Source of the DNA: Microbacterium marinum
GTDB taxonomy: Bacteria > Actinomycetota > Actinomycetes > Actinomycetales > Microbacteriaceae
Assembly (NCBI RefSeq): GCF_014204835.1
Contig: NZ_JACHMD010000001.1
Location: forward strand, 1,922,001-1,986,000
Reading direction: 5' to 3'
DNA length: 64,000 nt
The notes beneath the pieces were generated by a model, which saw nothing but the letters and a program-made list of their open reading frames with translations, searched no databases and was not told the origin of the DNA. This document shows positions 49,318-58,065 of this stretch, piece by piece. The translations under genes and the position numbers were made by a program. Position 1 is the first letter of the stretch. The number at the start of each line of letters is the position of its first letter.

Positions 49318-49983
49318 ATGTCCCACGAGCTCGTCTTCCCCGATCCGCGCGCGGCGGCTGACCTCTTGACCTTCGCCGGTCGAGCGGCGCGACTGTCCGA
49401 TCCGGCCGTCCGACTGCGGGCGGCATCCGGGGTCATGGCCGTCTCGACGGCACCGCTGTCTCCCCGTGGGTTCGGGGAGGAGACGCCGACGGTCCTCGCC
49501 ATGCGCTTCGTCCACACCGATCCCGAGCTCGAGTGCGACCTCGTCGTGGATGCCGGGGCCCTGCGCGCCGGGGAAGAGGGCCGGGTGGCCCTTCCGGACA
49601 GCGGGATCTCGGCCGCCTGGGCGGGCATCTCGCCGCCGCGGTCGGGCTGGCTGCGCGTGGGAGAGCTCGCCACCGGGGCGATGCGGGAGGTCGCCCGCCG
49701 TGGCGTCGACGAGGTGGCGCGGATGCTGCCCGCCAATCCCGGGGATGACGTCGTCCGGAGTGTCCGGTCCGCGGTGTGGGGGCGGACGGATGCTACGCTC
49801 CTCGCCACCCCCGCAGGCGCAGCGTTCGCCGCCGATGCGATGGGGTTCCTCGGCGGCGAGGAAGCGGTCGGCGTCCACCGGACCGGCACCTGGACGCGAC
49901 TGTCCATGCAGCGGGGGCATGTCCTGGTGCGAGCCGGCAACCCCACCGGGCTCACGGCGGTGCGGACGACGGGCGGTCGCTGA
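49318..49983 (+). CDS. Conserved actinobacterial protein, function unknown
   Basis: The 221-residue soluble protein begins MSHELVFPDPRAAADLLTFA. It has an alpha/beta N-terminal half with EETPTVLAMRFVHTDPELEC and a helical middle (LRVGELATGAMREVARRGVD). The end is DAMGFLGGEEAVGVHRTGTW, then RLSMQRGHVLVRAG. I recognise no catalytic motif, signal peptide or membrane segment. It is convergent with the globin gene (2-bp gap). Confidence 0.7.
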   Translation: MSHELVFPDPRAAADLLTFAGRAARLSDPAVRLRAASGVMAVSTAPLSPRGFGEETPTVLAMRFVHTDPELECDLVVDAGALRAGEEGRVALPDSGISAAWAGISPPRSGWLRVGELATGAMREVARRGVDEVARMLPANPGDDVVRSVRSAVWGRTDATLLATPAGAAFAADAMGFLGGEEAVGVHRTGTWTRLSMQRGHVLVRAGNPTGLTAVRTTGGR

Positions 49984-49985
49984 CC

Positions 49986-50435
49986 TCAGGAGGGCTCGGG
50001 GTGCACCGTGAGATCGGTTGCCCCGCCGGGACGGGTCGGCCCGATCCCTGTCGGCTCGAAGGTGTTGACCATGGCGTGCGCGGCGCGCTGGAGGTAGTCC
50101 CACAGCGTCGACTCGTGCAGGGGGGAGAGCTCCAGCTCATCGACGGCCGCGCGCATGTGCGCGAGCCAGCGATCGCGGGCATCGGGATTCACGTGGAAGG
50201 GCATGTGCCGCATGCGCAGGCGGGGATGCCCCCGTGTCTCGCTGTACGTCGTCGGTCCCCCCCAGTACTGCTCCAGGAACAGCAGCAATCGCTCGGCCGC
50301 AGGTCCCAGGTCCTCCTCGGGGTACATCGGCGCGAGGACGTCGTCTGAGGCGACGCCGCGGTAGAACGCGTCGACGAGGCGGCGGAAGGTGGGCCGGCCA
50401 CCGACCTGTTCGTAGAAGGATGCCGGGTCGGTCAC
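49986..50435 (-). CDS. Group II truncated hemoglobin (GlbO-type)
   Basis: The 149-residue protein has FYEQVGGRPTFRRLVDAFYR, the central LFLEQYWGGPTTYSETRGHP and the proximal His in RLRMRHMPFHVNPDARDRW, typical of TrHbO. The G8 Trp is likely in TLWDYLQRAAHAMVNTF. Such globins bind O2 and handle peroxide or NO. The GTG overlaps the mscS stop (GTGA), and GGGGGG lies 9 nt upstream. The C-terminal 20 residues form a Gly/Pro-rich tail. Confidence 0.92.
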   Translation of the reverse strand: MTDPASFYEQVGGRPTFRRLVDAFYRGVASDDVLAPMYPEEDLGPAAERLLLFLEQYWGGPTTYSETRGHPRLRMRHMPFHVNPDARDRWLAHMRAAVDELELSPLHESTLWDYLQRAAHAMVNTFEPTGIGPTRPGGATDLTVHPEPS

Positions 50436-51520
50436 GGGCGGGTTCCCCCCTCGTCGGTGTCGGAGGGCGCGTCGCGCCCGGTGCGCCGCGGGCGCCATTT
50501 GGGTCGCGCGGACGGCGCCGGAGCGGCCGGTGTCACCGGCTGTGGCTTCGTCTTGGGCGGATTCGCTCCGCGGATGCTCTGGGCGGCGTCGAAGCCGGTC
50601 AGCACGGTCGCTCCCAGCTGCGGCACGGTCAGGCCGAGGCCCAGCACGGCCTCGCGGAGGCGGACCCGTAGCGCCCGCGCCACGTCGTCCTTCGCATTCG
50701 GGCGCGTCTTCACGACCAGCCGCACGATCAGCGCCTCGCCGGACACGGACTCGAGCCCCCAGATCTCGGGCTTGTCGATGATACGCGTGCGCCACTTGGG
50801 TTCGCGGACGAGATCCTTCGCGGCGCCGAGCATCGCTTCCTCGACCAGATCGAGATCGGCGTCGACGGGGACGCCGAGGTCGATGATCACGCGCGACCAT
50901 CCCTGCGACATGTTGCCGATCCGGGTGATCTCGCCGTTGCGCACGAACCAGAGCGTGCCGTTCACGTCGCGGACATGGGTGACCCGGACACTGACGTACT
51001 CGACGATGCCGGTCGCCAGGCCCAGGTCGACGACGTCGCCGATGCCGATCTGGTCCTCGGCGACGATGAAGATCCCGTTCAGCACGTCCTTGACGATGTT
51101 CTGCGCACCGAAGCCCAGGCCGGCGCCGATGGCCGCGGAAAGGAGGGTGAAGGAGGCGAGGACGTTCTCGTTCAGGATGAAGACGATGAGGAGGACGGCG
51201 ACGATCGCGATCGTCACGTTCACGATGTTCGTGAGGATCGAGCCCAGGGTCCGCGTGCGCTGCACGATGCGCACCTGCGCGAGCGGCGACATGTCGATCG
51301 CGCGGGTGTCCTCCGCGTCGGCGCGGCTCTTCGCCCCGCGGACGATTCGGTCCACGACACGGCCGATGAGGCGTCGCATGATCCACGACAGCAGCAGTGC
51401 GGCGAAGACCGTGACGGCGACCCAAAGGATGTTCCAGCCCGCTTCCACGAGGAAGACCAGGAAGCCGTCGCGGATCGAGTTCCAGTCGACGGCGGGCGAG
51501 GTGGTGGCGGGCGCGATCAT
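50432..51520 (-). CDS. MscS-family mechanosensitive ion channel
   Basis: The 362-residue protein has membrane helices near residues 25-45 and 95-118 and a pore-lining third helix with small residues (LLSAAIGAGLGFGAQNIVKD). The MscS beta domain follows (GIFIVAEDQIGIGDVVDLG), then a cytoplasmic domain and a Pro/Arg-rich tail. It releases solutes on hypo-osmotic shock. TAGGAT lies 7 nt before the ATG, so the mscS-globin mRNA is likely leaderless. Confidence 0.92.
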   Translation of the reverse strand: MIAPATTSPAVDWNSIRDGFLVFLVEAGWNILWVAVTVFAALLLSWIMRRLIGRVVDRIVRGAKSRADAEDTRAIDMSPLAQVRIVQRTRTLGSILTNIVNVTIAIVAVLLIVFILNENVLASFTLLSAAIGAGLGFGAQNIVKDVLNGIFIVAEDQIGIGDVVDLGLATGIVEYVSVRVTHVRDVNGTLWFVRNGEITRIGNMSQGWSRVIIDLGVPVDADLDLVEEAMLGAAKDLVREPKWRTRIIDKPEIWGLESVSGEALIVRLVVKTRPNAKDDVARALRVRLREAVLGLGLTVPQLGATVLTGFDAAQSIRGANPPKTKPQPVTPAAPAPSARPKWRPRRTGRDAPSDTDEGGTRP

Positions 51521-51527
51521 CGCCTCG

Positions 51528-51533
51528 ATCCTA
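51528..51533 (-). promoter_or_regulatory. -10 element of the leaderless mscS-globin promoter
   Basis: TAGGAT on the minus strand ends 7 nt before the ATG. It lies in the 70-bp gap after the response regulator gene. Confidence 0.6.
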
Positions 51534-51590
51534 CCGAGTGGCCCCCTGCGCGGCCTGAGTGGCGGACTGCGTCAAATTCGCGCGCCAGGG

Positions 51591-52280
51591 TCAGGCCGAA
51601 GGCTCCGCCAACCCATGCGCGATGAGCACGGCGTGGACCCGATCGCGGGCGGGGAGCTTGGCGAGGATGCGCCCGACGTGCGTCTTCACGGTCGATTCCC
51701 CGAGGTAGAGCTCATCGGCGATCTCGGAGTTCGTGAGGCCCCGCGCCATCGAGTCCAGCACATCCCGCTCCCGGGCGGTCAGGACGTCGTGCGCGCGTGC
51801 CGCCGTCTCCGGCGAGGCGGCAGGGTCCGCACCGCCTGACGCCGTGACGAGTTCGATCATCCGTCGGACGATGCGAGGGGCGAGAGTCGCCTCGCCCGCC
51901 GCGACCGCTCGCACCGCGGCGACGAGCTCTTCTCGTCCGGCATCCTTCAGGAGGAAGCCACCTGCTCCGGCGCGGAGCGCACCGAACGCGTACTCGTCGA
52001 GATCGAAGGTCGTGAGGACGAGGACCCGCACTTCCGGATGATCCCGCGCGATCCTCGCGGTCGCCGCGATTCCGTCGACCCCCGGCATCCGCACGTCCAT
52101 CAGCACGACATCAGGACGCAGGCGCTCCGTCGCAGCGATGGCTTCGGCACCGTCGCCGGCTTCACCGACGACCTCGATGCCGTCCGCGGCGTCGAGCACC
52201 ATGCGGAAGCCGAGCCTGATGAGCGACTGGTCGTCGGCGATCAGCACCCGGACCGGAGCGGGGGGAGGGGGCATGCTCAC
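51591..52280 (-). CDS. NarL/FixJ-family response regulator
   Basis: The 229-residue regulator has an N-terminal receiver with VRVLIADDQSLIRLGFRMVL, phospho-acceptor Asp in DVVLMDVRMPGVDG and Lys in GGFLLKDAGREELV. The C-terminal LuxR-type HTH is LTARERDVLDSMARGLTN, followed by SEIADELYLGESTVKTHVGR. The GTG overlaps the histidine kinase stop. Together with the kinase and upstream ABC exporter it forms a probable sensor-exporter unit. Confidence 0.93.
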   Translation of the reverse strand: MSMPPPPAPVRVLIADDQSLIRLGFRMVLDAADGIEVVGEAGDGAEAIAATERLRPDVVLMDVRMPGVDGIAATARIARDHPEVRVLVLTTFDLDEYAFGALRAGAGGFLLKDAGREELVAAVRAVAAGEATLAPRIVRRMIELVTASGGADPAASPETAARAHDVLTARERDVLDSMARGLTNSEIADELYLGESTVKTHVGRILAKLPARDRVHAVLIAHGLAEPSA

Positions 52281-53527
52281 GCGCTGTACTCCTGTCGGGG
52301 AAGGTGGGCGGCGACGGACCAGCCGTGCGGCTGGCGTGGCCCCGCGGTGACCGTTCCGCCCGCGAGGCCGACGCGCTCGCGCAGCCCTCGCAGCCCGAAG
52401 CCGGCCGATTCCCCGTCGGCGGCCGCCGGCAGGCCGTCGTCCGTCACACTGACCGCGACTCCGCTCGCGTCGTACGAGATCGCGACGTCGATGCGGGTCG
52501 CCGCTGACGCGTGCCGCAGAACGTTGGTGACTCCCTCCTGCACGATCCGTGACACCGCGAGTCGCGTGCGGGAATCGAGATCGCCGGGGTCGCCCGAGAC
52601 GACGAGTCGCGTGTCGAATCCGGCGGCGCGTGCGGACGAGACCGTGTCCGCCGTCGTGTCGCGGGCGAGGGGGGCGAGCGGGGCCGTGTCGGAGTCGCGC
52701 AGGATGCCGAGGGTCGCCCGCATGTCTCGCAGCGCCTCCCTTCCCGTCGCCGCGATGGCCTCGACGCCGGGACGCGACCGCTCCGCGTCGCCGGCCGCGG
52801 CGACACCCTCGGCGAGGGCGACCATCACTGTCAGCGAATGCGCGACGACGTCGTGGATCTCGCGCGCGATGCGCTCGCGCTCGGCGGAGGCGGCGAGCTG
52901 GGCCTGCTGGTCGCGTTCGACGACGAGACGCTCGGAGTGATCGATGAGCGCGGCGACGTATCGCGCCCGCGAACCGACGTTCGCGCCGATGAGACCGCCG
53001 ATCACCGCATTCACCCCCTCATTGACGAGCGCACCCCAAAGGAGGGTGGTCGAGATCACCCCCGCGGAGGACAGGATCACACCGGTGCCGGCGAGCACCG
53101 CCATCCCGATCCCGACGCCGATCAAGGCGGCACGAGAACTGACGTACACGGCGACCGTGTACGTGGCGACGAGCAGGAGAGGACCGCTGAGCGGTGCGGG
53201 CGCGAAGAGATACGCGAGGGCGACGACGTAGGACGTCGCGAGAACGAGGAGAGGATGTCGGCGTCGCACGAGCAGAGCCAGGCATCCGAGGGCGACGACG
53301 ACTCCGAGGGTGGGCAGCACTCCCCGCCCGTCGCCGGATCGGGGTCCGATGTCGTCCGGCAGCACCGAGACCGCGATGAACGGCACCGACGAGATGATCA
53401 GGCACACGGCCGCGATGAGGATATCGGCGAAGCGCGGATGCCGCGCCCAGTATCGCCGCAGGAGGCCGGGCGGACGCGGAAGCCGCAGCTCCCCCTCAGC
53501 GGAGGAGCTGCGGCTTCGGTTCGTCAC
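52277..53527 (-). CDS. Sensor histidine kinase (HisKA_3 type)
   Basis: The 416-residue kinase has about five or six membrane helices in residues 35-190 with almost no extracellular domain. A dimerisation helix follows with the phospho-His in RIAREIHDVVAHSLTVMVAL, then an HATPase domain with the N-box VQEGVTNVLRHASAATRIDV and G-box GFGLRGLRERVGLAGG. Such intramembrane-sensing kinases often detect membrane stress or lipids (DesK-like). The GTG has TAAGGT 6 nt upstream, and that hexamer includes the stop codon of the permease gene. Confidence 0.92.
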   Translation of the reverse strand: MTNRSRSSSAEGELRLPRPPGLLRRYWARHPRFADILIAAVCLIISSVPFIAVSVLPDDIGPRSGDGRGVLPTLGVVVALGCLALLVRRRHPLLVLATSYVVALAYLFAPAPLSGPLLLVATYTVAVYVSSRAALIGVGIGMAVLAGTGVILSSAGVISTTLLWGALVNEGVNAVIGGLIGANVGSRARYVAALIDHSERLVVERDQQAQLAASAERERIAREIHDVVAHSLTVMVALAEGVAAAGDAERSRPGVEAIAATGREALRDMRATLGILRDSDTAPLAPLARDTTADTVSSARAAGFDTRLVVSGDPGDLDSRTRLAVSRIVQEGVTNVLRHASAATRIDVAISYDASGVAVSVTDDGLPAAADGESAGFGLRGLRERVGLAGGTVTAGPRQPHGWSVAAHLPRQEYSA

Positions 53528-53533
53528 GCCAAG

Positions 53534-53539
53534 ACCTTA
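53534..53539 (-). promoter_or_regulatory. -10 element of a leaderless kinase-regulator promoter inside the permease stop
   Basis: TAAGGT on the minus strand ends 6 nt before the kinase GTG. Its first three bases are the TAA stop codon of the ABC permease gene, so the regulator pair can be transcribed apart from the exporter. Confidence 0.55.
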
Positions 53540-54367
53540 CGCGTCACGCGCGCGCAGGACGGTCCAGCCGCCGAGAAGGGCGGCCACGGGCCAGGCGAGG
53601 AGGACGATGACGTTCCGGAGCGTGTCGGCGCTCGGGTCTGTCGTCAGGCCGGCGGCCGCCGACGAGGGCAGGTAGTCGTACAGATCGATCAGCCACTGCC
53701 AGGACTCGCCGCCGATCGCGAACAGGCTCATGACGATCGGCAGCACGAAAAGGATGCCGACGGTCGCCGCGATCGCGCCCGCCCCGTTCCGGATCAGGAA
53801 GCCCCACCCCAGCCCTAGGAGCGCGAAGGTCGCCATGGCGATGATCGTGAAGGCGAGCGGGATCCAGGTGAGTTCCGCGTCGTCCCACGCGAAGCCGTCC
53901 CCGCCGTACAGGGGTGTCACCACGAGGATCGAGAGGAGCGAGGTGACCACGGTCACCGCCATCAGGGTGACGGCGACCACGAGCGCCTTCGCGAGGAGGA
54001 CGGCGCCGCGGCGCGGCTCCGCGGTGAGGCTCGATCGAATCATGCCGGTCGAGTACTCGCCCGTGATCGCCATCGCGCCGAGGATGCCGGCGACGAGCAT
54101 GGTGAACTGCAGCGGAGCGGTGACCGCGCTCATCGGGTTCACGGGCACCTGCCCACGGAACTCCTCGGGCACGCTGTTGGTCAGCACCGCGACGAGGAAG
54201 GAGATGCCCACGGCCAGGAGGACCGTGACACCCAGGGACCACCATGTCGAGCGCAGCGAGAACAGCTTGATCGCCTCGCTCCGGACAACCCGGATGAAGT
54301 TCACGCGATAGGGCGCCGAGGGCGCACTGGAGCGCGCCGCGGCGCGGGTGTCGATCGTGGTGGTCAT
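53537..54367 (-). CDS. ABC transporter permease (ABC-2 type)
   Basis: The 276-residue protein has six predicted helices after a cytoplasmic N-terminus (VNFIRVVRSEAIKLFSLRST). It has the ABC-2 block LGAMAITGEYSTGMIRSSLT and a Trp- and Tyr-rich extracellular loop near SWQWLIDLYDYLPSS. It pairs with the ATPase encoded just upstream (ATGA overlap). These pairs export lipids or antibiotics, or act as resistance pumps; the substrate is not evident. Confidence 0.9.
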   Translation of the reverse strand: MTTTIDTRAAARSSAPSAPYRVNFIRVVRSEAIKLFSLRSTWWSLGVTVLLAVGISFLVAVLTNSVPEEFRGQVPVNPMSAVTAPLQFTMLVAGILGAMAITGEYSTGMIRSSLTAEPRRGAVLLAKALVVAVTLMAVTVVTSLLSILVVTPLYGGDGFAWDDAELTWIPLAFTIIAMATFALLGLGWGFLIRNGAGAIAATVGILFVLPIVMSLFAIGGESWQWLIDLYDYLPSSAAAGLTTDPSADTLRNVIVLLAWPVAALLGGWTVLRARDA

Positions 54368-55278
54368 GATGCTGCCCCCTGGGTGCGGTACTCGACGGAG
54401 CCTTCGGTGAGCGCGAGGTAGGCGTCCTCGAGGGAGCCGCTGCGCGGTGTCAGTTCGTGGAGCGCGATGCCGTGCTGCGCGGCGAGGTCGCCGACGGCGG
54501 CGGCCGTGATCCCCGTGATGTCGAGGACACCCGATTCGGACGACGTGACGGTGACGTCGGCGCCGGCGACCAGTTGCGCGAGGTCGGCCGCGCGCGGCGA
54601 CCGTACGGTGACGGCGCTTCGGGTCCAGGCGTTCACGAGATCGCTGATGCTCGCATCGGCGAGGACGCGCCCTCGCCCGAGAACGATCACGTGATCTGCG
54701 GTGAGGGACATCTCACTCATCAGATGGCTGGACAGGAGCACCGTCCTCCCGGATGCGGCCTGCGCGCGCACGAACTGACGCACCCACCGCACGCCCTCGG
54801 GATCGAGACCGTTCACCGGCTCATCCAGGATCAGGGTCTGCGGGTCGCCGAGGAGTGCCGCCGCGATGCCGAGGCGCTGCCCCATACCGAGCGAGAACTT
54901 CCCGGCGCGGCGCTTCGCGACGCTCTGGAGTCCGGTGACCTCGATGACCTCGTCCACCCGCGAACGCGGCATGCCGTGCGTCGTTGCCATGGCGAGCAGG
55001 TGATTGCGGGCGCTGCGGCCGGTGTGCACAGCCTTCGCGTCGAGGAGGATCCCCACCTCCGTCAGCGGCGAGCGCAGCGACCGGTAGTCGCGTCCGTCGA
55101 GGGTGACCCGTCCCGAGGTGGGACGGTCGAGCCCCACGATCATCCGCATGGTGGTGGACTTGCCGGCGCCATTGGGCCCCAGGAATCCCGTCACCGCGCC
55201 GGATCGGACGGTGAAGCTCACGTCATCGACGGCGGTCTTGTCTCCGTACCTCTTGGTGAGGCCTTCTGCAACGATCAT
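54364..55278 (-). CDS. ABC transporter ATP-binding protein
   Basis: The 304-residue ATPase has Walker A GFLGPNGAGKSTTMRMIVGL, signature FSLGMGQRLGIAAALLGDP, Walker B TLILDEPVNGLDPEG and the switch LLSSHLMSEMS. The C-terminal domain of about 90 residues (DUF4162-like) is typical of exporters of the BcrA/CcmA type. It heads the ATPase-permease-kinase-regulator run. TAGCGT lies 6 nt before the ATG. Confidence 0.93.
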   Translation of the reverse strand: MIVAEGLTKRYGDKTAVDDVSFTVRSGAVTGFLGPNGAGKSTTMRMIVGLDRPTSGRVTLDGRDYRSLRSPLTEVGILLDAKAVHTGRSARNHLLAMATTHGMPRSRVDEVIEVTGLQSVAKRRAGKFSLGMGQRLGIAAALLGDPQTLILDEPVNGLDPEGVRWVRQFVRAQAASGRTVLLSSHLMSEMSLTADHVIVLGRGRVLADASISDLVNAWTRSAVTVRSPRAADLAQLVAGADVTVTSSESGVLDITGITAAAVGDLAAQHGIALHELTPRSGSLEDAYLALTEGSVEYRTQGAAS

Positions 55279-55284
55279 GCCTTC

Positions 55285-55290
55285 ACGCTA
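55285..55290 (-). promoter_or_regulatory. -10 element of the leaderless ABC exporter promoter
   Basis: TAGCGT on the minus strand ends 6 nt before the ATPase ATG. Confidence 0.55.
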
Positions 55291-55345
55291 CGGATGCCGG
55301 GGACACGGCGCGTCCCCCCTCAGTGGGATCATCGTCCCCTCACGA

Positions 55346-55379
55346 CGACGGGCATCCCCCCGCAGGAGGATGCCCGTCG
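55346..55379 (-). terminator. Stem-loop terminator after pepN
   Basis: CGACGGGCATCC pairs perfectly with GGATGCCCGTCG (12 bp) around a 10-nt loop. It lies 16 bp beyond the pepN stop in the direction of transcription and separates pepN from the ABC exporter promoter. There is no T-tract. Confidence 0.8.
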
Positions 55380-55394
55380 AAGGCAAGGGTCGGA

Positions 55395-57941
55395 CTACTG
55401 CGCGTCGCGCTCCTGCACCGACAGCGCGCGTTCGACGCCGGCGAGGTTCTCCGCGACGAGTCGCCGCAGCGCCGCCGGGGCGTCGGTGTGCTCAGCCAGC
55501 CACGACCGCGTCGCGTCGCGCAGCGTTGTGTCAGCCAGCGAGGCGGGGTAGAGGCCCACGATCAGGTACTGGGCGATCTGGTAGGTACGCGATTCCCACA
55601 CCGGCAGGAGCATGTCGAAGTAGTCGGTGACGAAGCCCGCGAGTGCCTCCACGCCGGCGGGGTGGACGAAGCCCAGCGCGGCGGACCGGACGACCGTGTT
55701 GGGGAGGTCCGTGTTCTCGACCAGCGCCGACCATGCCACTCGCTTCGACGCGGCATCCGGCAGCGCGGCCCGAGCCTGCGCGGCGAACTCGCCGCCCTTC
55801 GCGGTGTTGTCCTCGGCGAGGGCCGCGTCGATCTCCGCAGCGTCCACGGCTCCGCCGGCCGCGAGGGACACCAGCAGCGCCCACGACAGGTCCGCGTCCA
55901 CCTCGAGGCCCGCCAGCGCGGTCTCGCCGGAGCGGACCGCAGCCACCCGTCGCCACTGGTCGGGGGTAGACGCCGCCGACGCGAAAGCCGTGACGAACTG
56001 CAGCTGGCTGTCGCTTCCGGCATCCGCGTCCTGCGCCAGTTGCCAGAGGCCCTCGGCGACCCGCTCCCGTGCCGCCTCACGCGTCTCGGGGGCGACGTAG
56101 GAGTTCGCGGCCAGCTGGAGCTGGGCGAGCGTGGTCCGCACCGTGGTGGACTCGGTCTCGCCGGCGATGTTGCGCAGGACGAGGTCGATGTAGTCGGTGG
56201 CCGACGCCTCCGCGTCGCGGGTCTGATCCCACGCCGCGCCCCACACGAGCGATCGGGCGAGCGGGTCGCTGATCTTCCCGAGGTGGGCGATCGCCGTCTG
56301 CAGCGACCGCTCGTCGAGACGGATCTTGGCGTACGCGAGGTCGTTGTCGTTGAGCAGGACGAGGTCGGGCTGCGACAGCCCCTTCAGCTCGGCGACCTCG
56401 GTGAGGTCCCCGTCGACGTCCAGCTCGCTGTAGTGCGTGCGCACGAGCGCGCCGTCCTGGAGCGAGTAGAAGCCCACGCCGAGGCGGTGCGGACGGATCG
56501 TCGGGTAGTCGGCGGGGGCCGTCTGCACGATGGCGAAGCGCGTGATCACGCCGTCGCCGTCGACGCGGATCTCGGGAGCCAGCGTGTTCACGCCCGCGGT
56601 CTCGAGCCACTTCTTCGACCACGTCGTCAGCTCGCGGCCACTGGTCGCCTCCAGCTCGACGAGGAGATCGCTCAGCTCGGTGTTGCCCCAGGCGTTCTTG
56701 TGGAAGTACGCCGAGACCCCGGCGAAGAACGCCTCGATCCCCACCCACGCGGCGAGCTGCTTCAGGACGGAGCCGCCCTTGGCGTAGGTGATGCCGTCGA
56801 AGTTCACCTGCACGTCCTCGAGATCGTTGATCTCGGCGAAGACGGGGTGCGTCGAAGGAAGCTGGTCCTGGCGGTACGCCCAGGTCTTCTCCATGGCGTT
56901 GAACGTCGTCCACGCCTCGGTCCACTCCGTCGCCTCGGCCGTCGCGATCGTGGAGGCCCACTCGGCGAAGGACTCGTTGAGCCACAGGTCGTTCCACCAC
57001 TTCATGGTGACGAGGTCGCCGAACCACATGTGTGCGAGCTCGTGGAGGATCGTGACGACTCGGCGTTCCTTGACGGCGTCGGTCACCTTCGAGCGGAAGA
57101 CGTACGTCTCGGTGAACGTCACCGCACCCGCGTTCTCCATGGCGCCCGCGTTGAACTCGGGGACGAACAGCTGGTCGTACTTCGCGAACGGGTACGGCAC
57201 GCCGAACTTGTCCTCGAAGTAGGCGAAGCCCTGCCGCGTCTTCTCGAACACGTAGTCGGCGTCGAGGTGCTGCCACAGGCTCTTGCGGGCGTAGACGCCG
57301 AGCGGGATGACGCGGCCGTCGGCGCTCGTCAGCTCGGAGAACGTCTGCTCGTAGGGGCCCGCGACGAGCGCGGTGATGTACGAGGAGATCCGCGGGGTCG
57401 GCTCGAACGACCACGTCGCCGAGTCCTCGCCGGCGGGTTCGGGCTCGGGCGTGGGGGAGTTGGACACGACCTTCCATGCGGCCGGGGCGGTGACCGTGAA
57501 ACGGAACGTGGCCTTGAGGTCGGGCTGCTCGAAGACCGCGAAGACACGGCGGGAGTCGGGAACCTCGAACTGCGAGTAGAGATAGACCTCGCCATCGACG
57601 GGGTCGACGAAGCGGTGGAGCCCCTCGCCGGTGTTGGTGTATTCGCAGTCGGCGAGCACGGTGAGCTCGTTCTCGGCCGCGAGGCCCTCCAGTGCGATGC
57701 GCGAGTCGGAGAAGACGGTGGCGGGGTCGAGCGTGCGGCCGTTCAGCGTGATCTCGCGCACGTCGCGCGCGATCAGGTCGATGAAGGTCGAGGCGCCGTC
57801 GGTCGCGGTGAAGCGGACCGTGCTGCGCGAGGTGAACACCTCGTCGCCGGCGGTCAGATCGAGCGCGATCTCGTAGGACTGCGTGTCGACGACAGCTCGG
57901 CGCTCCTGCGCCTCGATGCGGGTGAGATTCTCTCCAGGCAC
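55395..57941 (-). CDS. pepN: Aminopeptidase N (M1 family)
   Basis: The 848-residue zinc aminopeptidase has the exopeptidase motif FNAGAMENAGAVTFTETYVF. The zinc site is ILHELAHMWFGDLVTMKWWN with the third ligand Glu in LNESFAEWAST. A helical C-terminal ERAP1-like domain of about 330 residues follows. It removes N-terminal residues from cytosolic peptides. GTG at 57941 is chosen because GGGAGA lies 7 nt upstream and the protein then begins MPGENLTRIEAQERR as in relatives; the upstream 21 codons are not conserved. Confidence 0.95.
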   Translation of the reverse strand: MPGENLTRIEAQERRAVVDTQSYEIALDLTAGDEVFTSRSTVRFTATDGASTFIDLIARDVREITLNGRTLDPATVFSDSRIALEGLAAENELTVLADCEYTNTGEGLHRFVDPVDGEVYLYSQFEVPDSRRVFAVFEQPDLKATFRFTVTAPAAWKVVSNSPTPEPEPAGEDSATWSFEPTPRISSYITALVAGPYEQTFSELTSADGRVIPLGVYARKSLWQHLDADYVFEKTRQGFAYFEDKFGVPYPFAKYDQLFVPEFNAGAMENAGAVTFTETYVFRSKVTDAVKERRVVTILHELAHMWFGDLVTMKWWNDLWLNESFAEWASTIATAEATEWTEAWTTFNAMEKTWAYRQDQLPSTHPVFAEINDLEDVQVNFDGITYAKGGSVLKQLAAWVGIEAFFAGVSAYFHKNAWGNTELSDLLVELEATSGRELTTWSKKWLETAGVNTLAPEIRVDGDGVITRFAIVQTAPADYPTIRPHRLGVGFYSLQDGALVRTHYSELDVDGDLTEVAELKGLSQPDLVLLNDNDLAYAKIRLDERSLQTAIAHLGKISDPLARSLVWGAAWDQTRDAEASATDYIDLVLRNIAGETESTTVRTTLAQLQLAANSYVAPETREAARERVAEGLWQLAQDADAGSDSQLQFVTAFASAASTPDQWRRVAAVRSGETALAGLEVDADLSWALLVSLAAGGAVDAAEIDAALAEDNTAKGGEFAAQARAALPDAASKRVAWSALVENTDLPNTVVRSAALGFVHPAGVEALAGFVTDYFDMLLPVWESRTYQIAQYLIVGLYPASLADTTLRDATRSWLAEHTDAPAALRRLVAENLAGVERALSVQERDAQ

Positions 57942-58053
57942 GTGCGTGTCTCCCAGGGGTGAGGGTGGGATGCCGTGGACGGGCGCTGCTGGCGCCGACG
58001 GCAACCGTCACAGCCTACGCCGACGCGCGGCCTGGCCGCGGGAGCCGCGTCCC

Positions 58054-58059
58054 TAGAAT
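58054..58059 (+). promoter_or_regulatory. -10 element of the leaderless rpiB promoter
   Basis: TAGAAT, the best match to the -10 consensus in the window, ends 6 nt before the rpiB ATG. Confidence 0.65.
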
Positions 58060-58065
58060 CGTCAC

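Noticed and set aside
55323..57962. An 879-codon open frame antisense to pepN
   Set aside because: It is a shadow frame full of Arg/Val/Glu/Gly repeats; pepN has the zinc motif and GAMEN on the other strand.
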